Assembly (NCBI RefSeq): GCF_042652345.1
Contig: NZ_JBHSJJ010000001.1
Span: 496,001-560,000, forward strand
DNA length: 64,000 nt
Direction: 5' to 3'
Source of the DNA: Negadavirga shengliensis
GTDB lineage: Bacteria > Bacteroidota > Bacteroidia > Cytophagales > Cyclobacteriaceae
Below the pieces are notes generated by a model that was not told where the DNA came from, did not search any database, and saw only the letters and a list, made by a program, of their open reading frames with translations. Of the stretch, positions 53,025-61,002 are shown in pieces. The position numbers and the translations under genes were made by a program. Every line of letters begins with the position of its first letter. The stretch's first letter is position 1.

Positions 53025-55769
53025 TTATCTCCTGGTCACAAATTCGTCCAGATTGAACATGGCGTTGCACACCAAGGTCAAAGCGGACAGTTCCGGCAAA
53101 TCCTCGCCGCAAATATCATTTTGACGATAATACGCCAAGGTTTCTTCGTATAAATTTACCAAAGTTTCGGCTTTTTTCCCACTGGGGGGAACGGCCGTAA
53201 TCAATTGCAGGTGCTTGGCAATGCCTGCGGGAATGTTTTCAGCATCCTTCTCATAAATCCTGCGGGCAAAAGCCGCTGCCGCCTCCACATAAACGGGATC
53301 GTTGAGCAGGGTCAGCGATTGGAGCGGTGTGTTGGTGCGGATCCTTCTCGAAGTGCAGACTTCCCGGGAAGGATTGTCAAAGGTCACCATGGAAGGATAA
53401 GGGTTGGTCCGCTTCCAGTAAGTGTAGATGGCCCTGCGGTATTTGTCCTCCCCTTCGCTCCCGTACCAGAACTGTCCGCTGAAGTCCCTGATATCCTCCG
53501 GCTGGTAGGGCATCACACTGGGCCCAAACTGCTTGGGATTCAGCAGGCCACTGATGGCCAATGCCTGGTCCCGGATCGTTTCGGAGGGCAACCTGGTCCT
53601 GGAACCCCTGGACAGGTACTTGTTATAAGGGTCTTTTTCCAATTTCTCCCCGGTGGCATGGGATTGTTGTTGGTAGGTGGTGGACATGACGATGGTTTTG
53701 ATAAGGGACTTTACCGACCAGCTCATCTCATCCCGGAAGTTCACCGCCAGCCAGTCCAACAATTCCGGATGAGTAGGGTCAAACCCCTGGCTGCCAAAAT
53801 CCTCCATCGTTTCTACCAATCCAAACCCGAAAATCTGTTCCCATGCCCGGTTGACCATTACCCTTGCTGTCAACGGGTTTTCTTTGCTGACCAGCCATTG
53901 GGCAAAGGCCAGGCGGTCGGGATCATCACCGGGTACACGACCCAGGGTTTCGGGGATATCCGCCTTCACTTCTTCATTCCAGGTTCGCCAATCCCCCCGG
54001 TTGAACACATGGGTTTTTCTTGATTTGTATTCCGGAAGCTCCCGCATGATGGGGGTATGGACCGGTTCTACCGCATCCAGTGCTTCCAATTTGGTTTGCA
54101 ATGCTCTTGGATACTGTGCCTTAAGGGGATTTTTTTCATGGTAGTAAAGCCAGTCCACCCGCACCAGATCCTGGGCAAAATGCCGGTCTTTCCTAAAATA
54201 ATAAAATACATCCCTGGTTCCCATTACCGGCTTGATGGCCGCTTTGGCGATTTGCCAGTTTTGGGGCCGGTTGGCCGGAAAACCTTTTTCCGTCACCCCC
54301 AGTTTGATCTCTCCTATTTTTTCGCCCAACATGGAATCCAGCCTGACCTCCACTATGGCGCCGGTCAGCGAAGCATAACGGAAGGAAATGGCCTCTACCT
54401 CACTGAGGTCCACCGCTTCGAACATGATCCAGGAACTGTCCTGTACCTGCCAGATGGATTTTTGGTCATGGCCCACCAGTTCGATGAAGCGGCTTTTGTC
54501 CTGAAACTCTTCCGCCTCCACCCTTCTGTGACCAAGTTTGTATAACAATTCTTCTTTCTGTTCATGGAGAAACTGATCGTCTACCTTCTCCAGGCGGTGC
54601 TCCGGTTGGAGGTTATCGTTGATCCAGGTCAGCAAGCCCTTCACCTTTTCGTTGTCCTCGCCCTCATAGGTGAGCAGTTTCGGCTGTTCGTTGTAAAGGT
54701 CCTTGTCCTGGGAATTGTTGAAAAAGGCCATGGTTTTGAAAAAGTCCTCGTGGCGGATGGGATCATAGGGATGGCTGTGGCATTGCACACAGGCCATGGT
54801 GGTCCCCTGCCAGACCTCGAAGGTAGTGCCCACCCTTTCCATCACCGCGGCCACCCGGAATTCCTCATCATTGGTGCCCCCTTCATCATTGGCCATGGTA
54901 TTGCGGTGGAAGGCGGTGGCGATATAATCCGCTTCGGTGGGTGCCGGCAACATATCGCCGGCCAGCTGCGCGATGGTAAACCGGTCAAAGGGCATGTCTT
55001 CATTGAAGGCCTGGATCACCCAGTCCCGGTATTTCCAGATGTTTCGGTGCAGGTCCTTTTCGTAGCCCTTGGAATCCGCATAGCGGGCCAGGTCCAGCCA
55101 AAAGGCCGCCCATTTCTCACCAAAGTGCGGAGAGGCCAGCAGCCTGTCCACGGCTTTTTCATAGGCTTGGGGGGAGGCGTCTGTCACAAAATTTTCGTAA
55201 TCCTCAAGACTAGGCGGCAAACCCGTCAGGTCCAGGGCCAACCTGCGCAGCAGCACTTCCTTTTCCGCCCTTGGGTTGGGCAAAAGGTCCATGGCTTCCA
55301 GTTTTTGAAAAACAAAGTGGTCAATGGTGTTGAAAGGCTCCAGCTCCTTGTCCGCTTCGGGAACGGAAATATCTGTTTTTGGTGGGATATAGGCCCAGTG
55401 TTCTTCCCAACGTGCTCCCTGGTCGATCCAACGGGTGATGAGCGCGATTTCCTCTTCGCTAAGTGGATCCCTGTCCAGGGGCATCCTGATCTCGGGATCC
55501 GGATGGGTCAACCGTTTGATCATTTCCGACTGCTTGCCCTTTCCGGGGATGATGGCGGGCTTTCCCGATTCGGTGGGGCCTTTCGCCTCTTCCTCAAACA
55601 ACAGGGAAAAGCCGCCGGATTGTTTGACGCCCCCGTGGCAGGAAATGCATTTATTATTGATAATGGGCCTTATATCCCGGTTATAGCTGATCTGCTCCTC
55701 ACCCGGAATGGCCCGGAACAGGACGATCACCAACAACAACACGGACAAACCAATTATATAAGGCTTCAT
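53025..55769 (-). CDS. Planctomycete-type cytochrome c, DUF1549 and DUF1553 protein
   Basis: A 914-residue exported protein with one N-terminal membrane segment ('IIGLSVLLLVIVLFRAI'). A cytochrome-like PSCyt1 domain holds a haem motif ('NKCISCHGGVK', CxxCH, residues ~40-50) and 'MPLDRDPLSEEEIALITRWI'. DUF1549 follows ('LLRRLALDLTGLPPSLEDYE', 'GEKWAAFWLDLARYADSKG'), then a second CxxCH ('TMACVQCHSHPYDPI') and the C-terminal DUF1553 ('NPLTARVMVNRAWEQIFGFG', 'RTNTPLQSLTLLNDPVYVEA'). The role of the family is unknown; two haem sites suggest redox chemistry at the cell surface. ATG 55769 is preferred to a TTG at 55778. First gene of a two-gene operon. Confidence 0.92.
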   Translation of the reverse strand: MKPYIIGLSVLLLVIVLFRAIPGEEQISYNRDIRPIINNKCISCHGGVKQSGGFSLLFEEEAKGPTESGKPAIIPGKGKQSEMIKRLTHPDPEIRMPLDRDPLSEEEIALITRWIDQGARWEEHWAYIPPKTDISVPEADKELEPFNTIDHFVFQKLEAMDLLPNPRAEKEVLLRRLALDLTGLPPSLEDYENFVTDASPQAYEKAVDRLLASPHFGEKWAAFWLDLARYADSKGYEKDLHRNIWKYRDWVIQAFNEDMPFDRFTIAQLAGDMLPAPTEADYIATAFHRNTMANDEGGTNDEEFRVAAVMERVGTTFEVWQGTTMACVQCHSHPYDPIRHEDFFKTMAFFNNSQDKDLYNEQPKLLTYEGEDNEKVKGLLTWINDNLQPEHRLEKVDDQFLHEQKEELLYKLGHRRVEAEEFQDKSRFIELVGHDQKSIWQVQDSSWIMFEAVDLSEVEAISFRYASLTGAIVEVRLDSMLGEKIGEIKLGVTEKGFPANRPQNWQIAKAAIKPVMGTRDVFYYFRKDRHFAQDLVRVDWLYYHEKNPLKAQYPRALQTKLEALDAVEPVHTPIMRELPEYKSRKTHVFNRGDWRTWNEEVKADIPETLGRVPGDDPDRLAFAQWLVSKENPLTARVMVNRAWEQIFGFGLVETMEDFGSQGFDPTHPELLDWLAVNFRDEMSWSVKSLIKTIVMSTTYQQQSHATGEKLEKDPYNKYLSRGSRTRLPSETIRDQALAISGLLNPKQFGPSVMPYQPEDIRDFSGQFWYGSEGEDKYRRAIYTYWKRTNPYPSMVTFDNPSREVCTSRRIRTNTPLQSLTLLNDPVYVEAAAAFARRIYEKDAENIPAGIAKHLQLITAVPPSGKKAETLVNLYEETLAYYRQNDICGEDLPELSALTLVCNAMFNLDEFVTRR

Positions 55770-55924
55770 TTTTCGCAAAACATTTCTTCTAAAATTAGCG
55801 ATTATGCCCTGATTGTCAAAATGAAAAATGGGCAGAGGACGCTTTCCCAGGCAGAAAGGTGTTTGTTGGTTAAATTAGCCCAATCTCCAAACCATAGGCG
55901 GTTCACCTTCATCTTGTGTAATTT

Positions 55925-56608
55925 CTATTCTTCGTCGAGCCTTGCGGGATAATGTTCCCGGTTGTAAATAATTGTAAACCCTATTATCATAAAGATGACA
56001 CCGATAATCAAGAACCCATAATTCCACAGATTGGGATTATTGGAAAATTCTTTTATGTTATGAAAATTTAAGATGTGGTGGTGAATTATTCCTTCTACAA
56101 AATTAAAGTGTCCCCAACCAGCAAAAAATCCACCCAAAACCAGCTTAGGTGAAGGATTAATGTTTTTCTTTTTTAGCAAACGGGTTAAGGATATGATGCC
56201 TATGATAACCGCAATCAGGGTGAGTGAATGAAAGATACCGTCCCAAAACATGTTAACCGACTTTCCAACAATTGTGTCAGCAGGTAACTGATTAGTAAAC
56301 ATCCCATGCCATTGCAGGATTTGATGGAACAAAATGCCGTCGATAAAACCACCGATTCCTATCCCTAATATAATGGCGGTAATAGATAAAGGGACAGGAT
56401 TTAACAAGTCCTTGTCAGGAACAAAAGCTGAGTGGCTTTTGTATTTCTTAAAAGAAAAGAGGGCAAGAATTATTACAATGAATGCGAGAATAATGAAGCC
56501 CAAAATCATTGTAAAAAGTTTGGGAAGAAACACGGTGTTGTATAAAGCTTCCTGAACATCTCTGTTGCAGCTTATACAGTTTAATTTTAATACCGAGGTT
56601 AGTCCCAT
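55925..56608 (-). CDS. DUF2243-family membrane protein
   Basis: A 227-residue protein with about five membrane segments. The DUF2243 part has 'GIGGFIDGILFHQILQWHGM', 'MFWDGIFHSLTLIAVIIG' and 'GWGHFNFVEGIIHHHILNFH', rich in membrane-embedded His that could bind metal or haem. The N-terminal 'LNCISCNRDVQEALYNTVF' adds a CxxC just before the first span. ATG 56608 is the only ATG near the N terminus; a TTG at 56653 is in frame. A second frame (56678 downward) carries a short hydrophobic start 'MFFAALNAVVFF', so a frameshift near the 5' end cannot be excluded. Confidence 0.75.
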   Translation of the reverse strand: MGLTSVLKLNCISCNRDVQEALYNTVFLPKLFTMILGFIILAFIVIILALFSFKKYKSHSAFVPDKDLLNPVPLSITAIILGIGIGGFIDGILFHQILQWHGMFTNQLPADTIVGKSVNMFWDGIFHSLTLIAVIIGIISLTRLLKKKNINPSPKLVLGGFFAGWGHFNFVEGIIHHHILNFHNIKEFSNNPNLWNYGFLIIGVIFMIIGFTIIYNREHYPARLDEE

Positions 56609-56703
56609 TATATCCAAAGGGTGAATAGTCGACTGAGTTTTTGAAGAAAACAACAGCGTTTAGGGCTGCAAAAAACATTCCAAGTGTCAAAGTTTTTCGT
56701 TAT

Positions 56704-57058
56704 TTATAAATGATCAATCGGTTTGTGGTCGATGGCATTATTATGGGCATCAAGGGAGACAAAGGTATTATAGGCGATTTCAATCACATTGCCTTCTATA
56801 TCTTCAAAATAAAGAAACAATCCGCCGAAAGGGGGTTCAACAGGCTTCTTCAATATTTTCACTACTTTGTCTTTGAGTTGCCTATAAAGTGCCCAAACCT
56901 CATCCGCCGTCGGCACATTGTAACCAAAGGTTACCCCACGAAAGCCACTTCCCTCCGGATTGATCCCTATAAAACCCGCGAGTTCTTTTCGTTTTCCGAT
57001 GCTCAATAAAAAGCCATTCATTTTATAAAAAACAATGTCATTGTTGGCTGCCACTGGT
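56704..57058 (-). pseudogene. 5'-truncated duplicate of the VOC-family gene at 58984-59424
   Basis: Positions 56705-57058 align without gaps to 58985-59338. By hand count there are 18 mismatches over 56711-57058 (about 95% identity). The copy keeps the C-terminal ~115 residues of the VOC protein ('VAANNDIVFYKMNGFLLSIG' to the stop) but lost its first ~30 residues, which include part of the first beta-alpha unit. Homology ends abruptly after the bases coding for the start of 'VAANND', where an unrelated gene begins. The frame is still open from 57096, but the product would lack half of one glyoxalase fold, so it is best read as a pseudogene. Confidence 0.85.
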
Positions 57059-57160
57059 GGGGGAATGCTCTTCCTTTTTGATGGAAACATAATCAAGCGT
57101 TCGGATAAACTCCAGAAATGCTTTATAACGGTCGTCCTGTATTTCCAGTGTAATTTTCAT
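57038..57160 (-). pseudogene. Truncated antitoxin-like gene fused to the VOC copy
   Basis: From ATG 57160 a 40-codon frame reads 'MKITLEIQDDRYKAFLEFIR' and then 'TLDYVSIKKEE', typical of the N terminus of small Bacteroidota antitoxin-like proteins that precede RelE-type toxins. After 'KKEEHSP' it enters the VOC homology at 57058 and soon stops (57038). The rest of the gene, and any toxin gene, are missing. The antitoxin identity is by resemblance only. Confidence 0.5.
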
Positions 57161-57734
57161 AAGATCAAAGTTTTAATTTGGCGCCTCGTTCTCTCGTTCA
57201 AACGTTTTTTGGCAAAACCAAACGTACGCATTAATGAAAAATAACTGTCCTTAACAAATAGGTATTAAAAAGGTTGGGGTCAGTTACAACGATGCCAGGG
57301 TTGGGGGAAGGAACGATACTGTTGTCCGATATTGTCTAAAAATGCCTTATCATGGCCGGTCTTCTCCGATTTTTTACAGATTAGCACATGTAAATTTGAT
57401 ATATTACTAAAAATTTAGTAAAATCAGCAAATGGTTGCGGTGGACGGCAGGCAGAGCGTTTGAGCTGATGCTCACGCTGCATGTGATGGTCGGGTTGGAG
57501 TTTGAGAAGGGAAATATTTTTCCCTCGCTTACTTTGGCAAAATTGAGTAATACTGCCCATGCCCAAAGTGAAACAGGTGACGTTTGGGGGTTCGACAATG
57601 GTGGTGCATCGTTGTGACCGAGTGGGTAATTGTATGGTTCCTGTTCCGAAAAATTGCTAAATTATAGAATAACGTTATTTATCAAGAGCCCGTAAACGTG
57701 TGATGACATGTTTACGGGTTTAACAAACATGATT
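57161..57734. other. 574-bp stretch without a convincing gene
   Basis: Between the broken antitoxin-like gene and the lipoprotein gene there is no ORF that resembles a protein family. The part at about 57430-57620 is more GC-rich than its surroundings, has short frames on both strands, and resembles a dispersed Bacteroidota sequence I recall only vaguely. The end contains a hairpin at 57687-57720. It may be remnant DNA from insertion and deletion events. Confidence 0.4.
57687..57721 (+). terminator. Hairpin just upstream of the DUF4221-type lipoprotein gene
   Basis: AGCCCGTAAAC (57687-57697) pairs with GTTTACGGGTT (57710-57720), one G-T pair, 12-nt loop. It could end an upstream transcript. 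An ATG at 57708 lies within the 3' arm, so the real gene start is more likely 57729 or 57735. Confidence 0.5.
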
Positions 57735-58895
57735 ATGATCAAGAGTCTTCCTTTTTATTTTGGGTTACTACTATTTTTGGTTTCCTGTAAAAAAGCCAAT
57801 GATTTAGATACTTTGCCCAGGGACTTTAACCAATCGTTGACGTTGGTCCCAACGGATACCTTAGTATTTCCCGTAAGCGACCAGTCAAATGTTTACAGCA
57901 GATACGTCAGAAAGGTTGAGATAAACGGAGCCGCTTACCTGGGAGTTGTCAATGAAAATACAAACGAATTGGAGTTTTACGCGCTTAACAATAAGGTAGA
58001 TGATTTTAAGATCCACTTCAAAATTGAAGGTCCGAATGGAGTAGGACAGATCAAGGCATTTGAATTGATGGCAGATTCCACCTTACTGATTGGGAGCTCT
58101 TATAGAATTCAGCTTTATGTTACCGATTTGAGGGGAAACCTCCGGAAAATTTTAAAGACAGATATAGTAGAGCGTAAAGGCAATCCCTCTGTACAGCTTT
58201 ACTATACCCAACAGCCTTTGATGTTTGACAAGATCAGGCGGAATGCTTTTGTATATGCCAGGGGGGGTTCGGATTACAGCGAACCCGGGAAATGGTCGGG
58301 GACCATGTTTTTAAATATTCCAAATATGGATGATAAATCTGCCAAACATGTTTTTGAACTTCCTTCCCATTTCTACAAGTATGTGCATGGCGCCTATTTC
58401 AGTCACAGTTCGCATCTGCTGATGGAAGATCGCTATCTGGTGCTTGGAATCCCTTTTTATAACAATATATTGATCTATGATCGGGAAAAAGAAGAATTGA
58501 GGGAAAGAGAGGCCGGAAGCAAGTACTTTGGGGATGCATTACCTTGGGATAACCCAACTATGGACGGCCACGAGGAGTTTTATGTCACGTCCAACTCTTA
58601 CCGTGAACTGGCCTATGATGAGAAGAACCAGTTGCTCTACCGCCTCGCATACCGGGGAATAGACTATATTGACCCCAATGGATTGCGACGGAACTGGGAC
58701 AACAAGCCCCCTTCGGTGATCATCATCAACAGCGACTTTGAGAAGGTAGGGGAAGTGGACCTGCCGGTGAATACGGTATACACCCGCATGTACTTTACCC
58801 ACAACGGCAAGCTGTACCTGTCCCTGAACCATCCCAACAATAATCCTTCTGAAGATGAGATGGTGTTTGTGGGGTTTAAGCCGGAGAAATTATGA
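57735..58895 (+). CDS. DUF4221-type lipoprotein, probable beta-propeller
   Basis: A 386-residue surface lipoprotein. After 'MIKSLPFYFGLLLFLVSC' (lipobox LVSC) the mature part is a run of beta-strand-rich segments ('VRKVEINGAAYLGVVNENTN', 'LLIGSSYRIQLYVTDLRG', 'YLVLGIPFYNNILIYDRE', 'LYLSLNHPNNNPSEDEMVF') like the DUF4221/BF3164-type six-bladed propellers common in Cyclobacteriaceae. Function unknown, often thought to bind peptides or carbohydrates. ATG 57735 fits the signal peptide best; 57729 and 57708 are in frame. It lies exactly between the two VOC copies. Confidence 0.72.
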   Translation: MIKSLPFYFGLLLFLVSCKKANDLDTLPRDFNQSLTLVPTDTLVFPVSDQSNVYSRYVRKVEINGAAYLGVVNENTNELEFYALNNKVDDFKIHFKIEGPNGVGQIKAFELMADSTLLIGSSYRIQLYVTDLRGNLRKILKTDIVERKGNPSVQLYYTQQPLMFDKIRRNAFVYARGGSDYSEPGKWSGTMFLNIPNMDDKSAKHVFELPSHFYKYVHGAYFSHSSHLLMEDRYLVLGIPFYNNILIYDREKEELREREAGSKYFGDALPWDNPTMDGHEEFYVTSNSYRELAYDEKNQLLYRLAYRGIDYIDPNGLRRNWDNKPPSVIIINSDFEKVGEVDLPVNTVYTRMYFTHNGKLYLSLNHPNNNPSEDEMVFVGFKPEKL

Positions 58896-58983
58896 AAAAT
58901 TGGTTTCATTGGGCAACTTAAAAATATACGAAACGAAATTTTCAGCGCTTTTTAGGTGACACAGAAATTCTCAAGGGAAGAAA

Positions 58984-59424
58984 CTACAAATGGTCAATCG
59001 GTTTGTGGCCGATGGCATTATTTTGGTCATCAAGGTAGACAAAGGTATTATAGGCGATTTCAATCACATTGCCTTCTATATCTTCAAAATAAAAAAACAA
59101 TCCGCCGAAAGGGGGTTCAACAGGCTCCTTCAGTATTTTCACTCCTTTGTCTTTGAGCTGCCTATAAAGTGTCCAAACCTCATCCGCCGTCGGCACATTG
59201 TAGCCAAAGGTTACCCCACGAAAGCCACTTCCTTCAGGGTGGATCCCTATAAAACCCGCGAGCTCTTTTCGTTTTCCGATGCTCAACAAAAAGCCATTCA
59301 TTTTATAAAAAACAATGTCATTGTTGGCTGCCACTGGTTTCCATCCCAGTTTATCTTCATAAAAACCCCTCATGGCAGGTAAGTCGTCTGCCCCGATCGT
59401 CAATACACTGATCCGCTGCTCCAT
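58984..59424 (-). CDS. VOC-family (glyoxalase/bleomycin-resistance fold) protein, intact copy
   Basis: A 146-residue vicinal-oxygen-chelate protein built of two beta-alpha-beta-beta-beta units: 'ISVLTIGADDLPAMRGFYED' to 'NDIVFYKMNGFLLSIG', then 'GVTFGYNVPTADEVWTLYRQ' to 'GGLFFYFEDIEGNVIEIAYN'. The C-terminal Glu in 'NVIEIAYN' is the usual metal ligand, but the first-unit His is absent ('ISVLTIG'), so it may be a lyase-like or binding protein without classic chemistry. Substrate unknown. It is the full-length parent of the truncated copy at 56704-57058. Confidence 0.9.
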   Translation of the reverse strand: MEQRISVLTIGADDLPAMRGFYEDKLGWKPVAANNDIVFYKMNGFLLSIGKRKELAGFIGIHPEGSGFRGVTFGYNVPTADEVWTLYRQLKDKGVKILKEPVEPPFGGLFFYFEDIEGNVIEIAYNTFVYLDDQNNAIGHKPIDHL

Positions 59425-59454
59425 TTGTAAACTCTTTTATCGTTAAGGCCTTGT

Positions 59455-59844
59455 TTATTTTAATCTTTCCAAAACGCCTTTGCGCTTGACGATGTTTTTA
59501 TAATCCCACTGTATCTCCCGGGACTTATTCAACCAGCGGCTCAAATCTTTCTTATCAATTTGTTCCGGAGACGTGTACCGGATTTCCGCAGCTTTGAATT
59601 TGCCTTCCTTTTGAAGATGCTCTTCATCAAAGGATTGCCCGCTCCAAAACAACAACCGGATACAGTTTTTTAATTTACTATATCCCACTATCGGGTTGCC
59701 GTCCAAAAACCAAACAGGATGTGCGTGCCAGATTTTATTCTCTGCTTCCGGAAGACCCCGGGTTATTTCCTCTGATAATATGGTACAAATATCCCGGTCC
59801 CCATTCGATTGCGATTCATTGTAAGTTTGAATGTCTTTATTCAT
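59455..59844 (-). CDS. DUF1801-domain protein
   Basis: A 129-residue small protein with the YdhG/DUF1801 fold, of unknown function. Family segments are 'LPEAENKIWHAHPVWFLDGN', 'PIVGYSKLKNCIRLLFWSGQ' and 'EIRYTSPEQIDKKDLSRWL'. No signal peptide or membrane segment. It is 30 bp upstream of the VOC gene on the same strand, so the two may be cotranscribed. Confidence 0.85.
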   Translation of the reverse strand: MNKDIQTYNESQSNGDRDICTILSEEITRGLPEAENKIWHAHPVWFLDGNPIVGYSKLKNCIRLLFWSGQSFDEEHLQKEGKFKAAEIRYTSPEQIDKKDLSRWLNKSREIQWDYKNIVKRKGVLERLK

Positions 59845-59892
59845 TTGCGGTTTAGTTTATTATAAAATTGATAAACTAATCAGGGATACACA

Positions 59893-60794
59893 AGAGAACA
59901 GGAAGATTTCGACCAATTCCCGGTTCTCTATTTGCTGAACACTTGGTGAATAGGGAATAGGGAAAAGAGAACAGAAGTTTCCGCCCGGTTCTCTGTTACC
60001 TGCTCCGATTCCCTATCTCCTGAACACTCCGTGAATAGGGAATAGGGAAAAGAGAACAGGAGGTTTCGCCCGATTCCCTGTTCCCCGTTCCCGATTCCCT
60101 ATCTCCTGAACACTCAGTGAATGGGGAATAGGGAAAAGAGAACGGGAAGATTTCGGCCAATTCCCTGTTCCCCGTTCCCGATTCCCTGTTTTTCTGAATG
60201 CTCAGTGAATAGTGAATAGAGAATGGAAGTTTTCGCCCGATTCCCTGTTCCCCGTTCCCGGTTCCCTATCTCCTGAACACTCCGTGAAGGGGGAATAGGG
60301 AAAAGAGAACGGGAGATTTCGGCCGATTCCCTGTTCCCAGTTCCCGGTTCTCTATTTGCTGAACACTTCGTGAATAGGGAATAGGGAAAAGAGAATAGAA
60401 GTTTTCACCCGATTCCCTGTTCCCCGTTCCCGGTTCTCTATTTGCTGAACACTCCGTGAATAGGGAATAGGGAAAAGAGAATAGAAGTTTTCACCCGATT
60501 CCCTGTTCCCCGTTCCCGGTTCTCTATTTGCTGAACACTCCGTGAATAGGGAATAGGGAAAAGAGAACGGGAAGATTTCGACCAATTCCCTGTTCCCCGT
60601 TCCCGGTTCTCTATTTGCTGAACACTTCGTGAATAGGGAATAGGGAAAAGAGAATAGAAGTTTTCGCCCGATTCCCTGTTAACCGTTCCCGGTTCCCTGT
60701 TTCCTGAATGCTCCGTGAATAGGGAATAGGGAAAAGAGAACAGGAAAATTTCGCCCGATTCCCTGTTACCTGTTCCCCGTTCCCCGTTCCCTAC
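59893..60794. repeat. Array of about eleven degenerate ~85-bp tandem repeats with G/C-tract and hairpin structure
   Basis: The stretch is a head-to-tail series of units about 83-90 bp long. The block 'GAACACTCCGTGAATAGGG' or a close variant recurs ten times, near 59936, 60019, 60108, 60196, 60275, 60359, 60444, 60529, 60618 and 60706, after one partial unit. Each unit runs: 'GAATAGGGAATAGGGAAAAG', a variable 'AGTTTTCGCCC' part, then 'ATTCCCTGTTCCCCGTTCCC'. GGGAATAGGGAA can pair with TTCCCTGTTCCC of the same unit (one G-T pair), so each copy can fold as a hairpin. Most copies also carry four C-tracts within ~25 bp. Short frames on the minus strand only translate the repeat and are not genes. 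Confidence 0.95.
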
Positions 60795-61002
60795 CAAATG
60801 GGAAGTCTTCGTTCGATTCCCCCATCCACCCCTTGCAAAAGCAGCACAGTACAGGTTAGTTTATTTGCTAAAATTAAATATACTTGTAAATGCCGGAAGC
60901 GGATATTTGGTTGGCGGGAAACATATCTTTTCCCATATTTGTTCTACAACCGGACAGAAGAACCAAATCCTCATACGGCTGACCGCAATAAGCTAAAGTA
61001 CA
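60795..61002 (+). other. Leader region of the second DUF1549/DUF1553 operon
   Basis: An A/T-rich 208-bp stretch between the repeat array and the operon start. Promoter-like boxes are TATACTTG near 60879 and TATCTTTT at 60924-60931, both imperfect matches to TAnnTTTG. No ORF supported. Confidence 0.35.

Noticed and set aside
54564..55952. 462-residue plus-strand open frame
   Set aside because: It is antisense to the cytochrome/DUF1549/DUF1553 gene and does not resemble any protein family.
57435..57617. Plus- and minus-strand ~60-residue frames
   Set aside because: Both strands are open over the same block, no family is recognised, and neither has a convincing ribosome-binding site. The block is kept only as a possible repeat.
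59893..60794. CRISPR array
   Set aside because: The repeats are ~85 bp, degenerate and directly adjoining. There are no uniform spacers and no cas genes in the window.
60352..60797. Minus-strand ORFs (60352-60585, 60438-60797) encoding repetitive Arg/Glu/Gly-rich peptides
   Set aside because: They are only translations of the ~85-bp repeat and differ between units in ways that do not preserve protein sequence. No start signal or family resemblance was seen.
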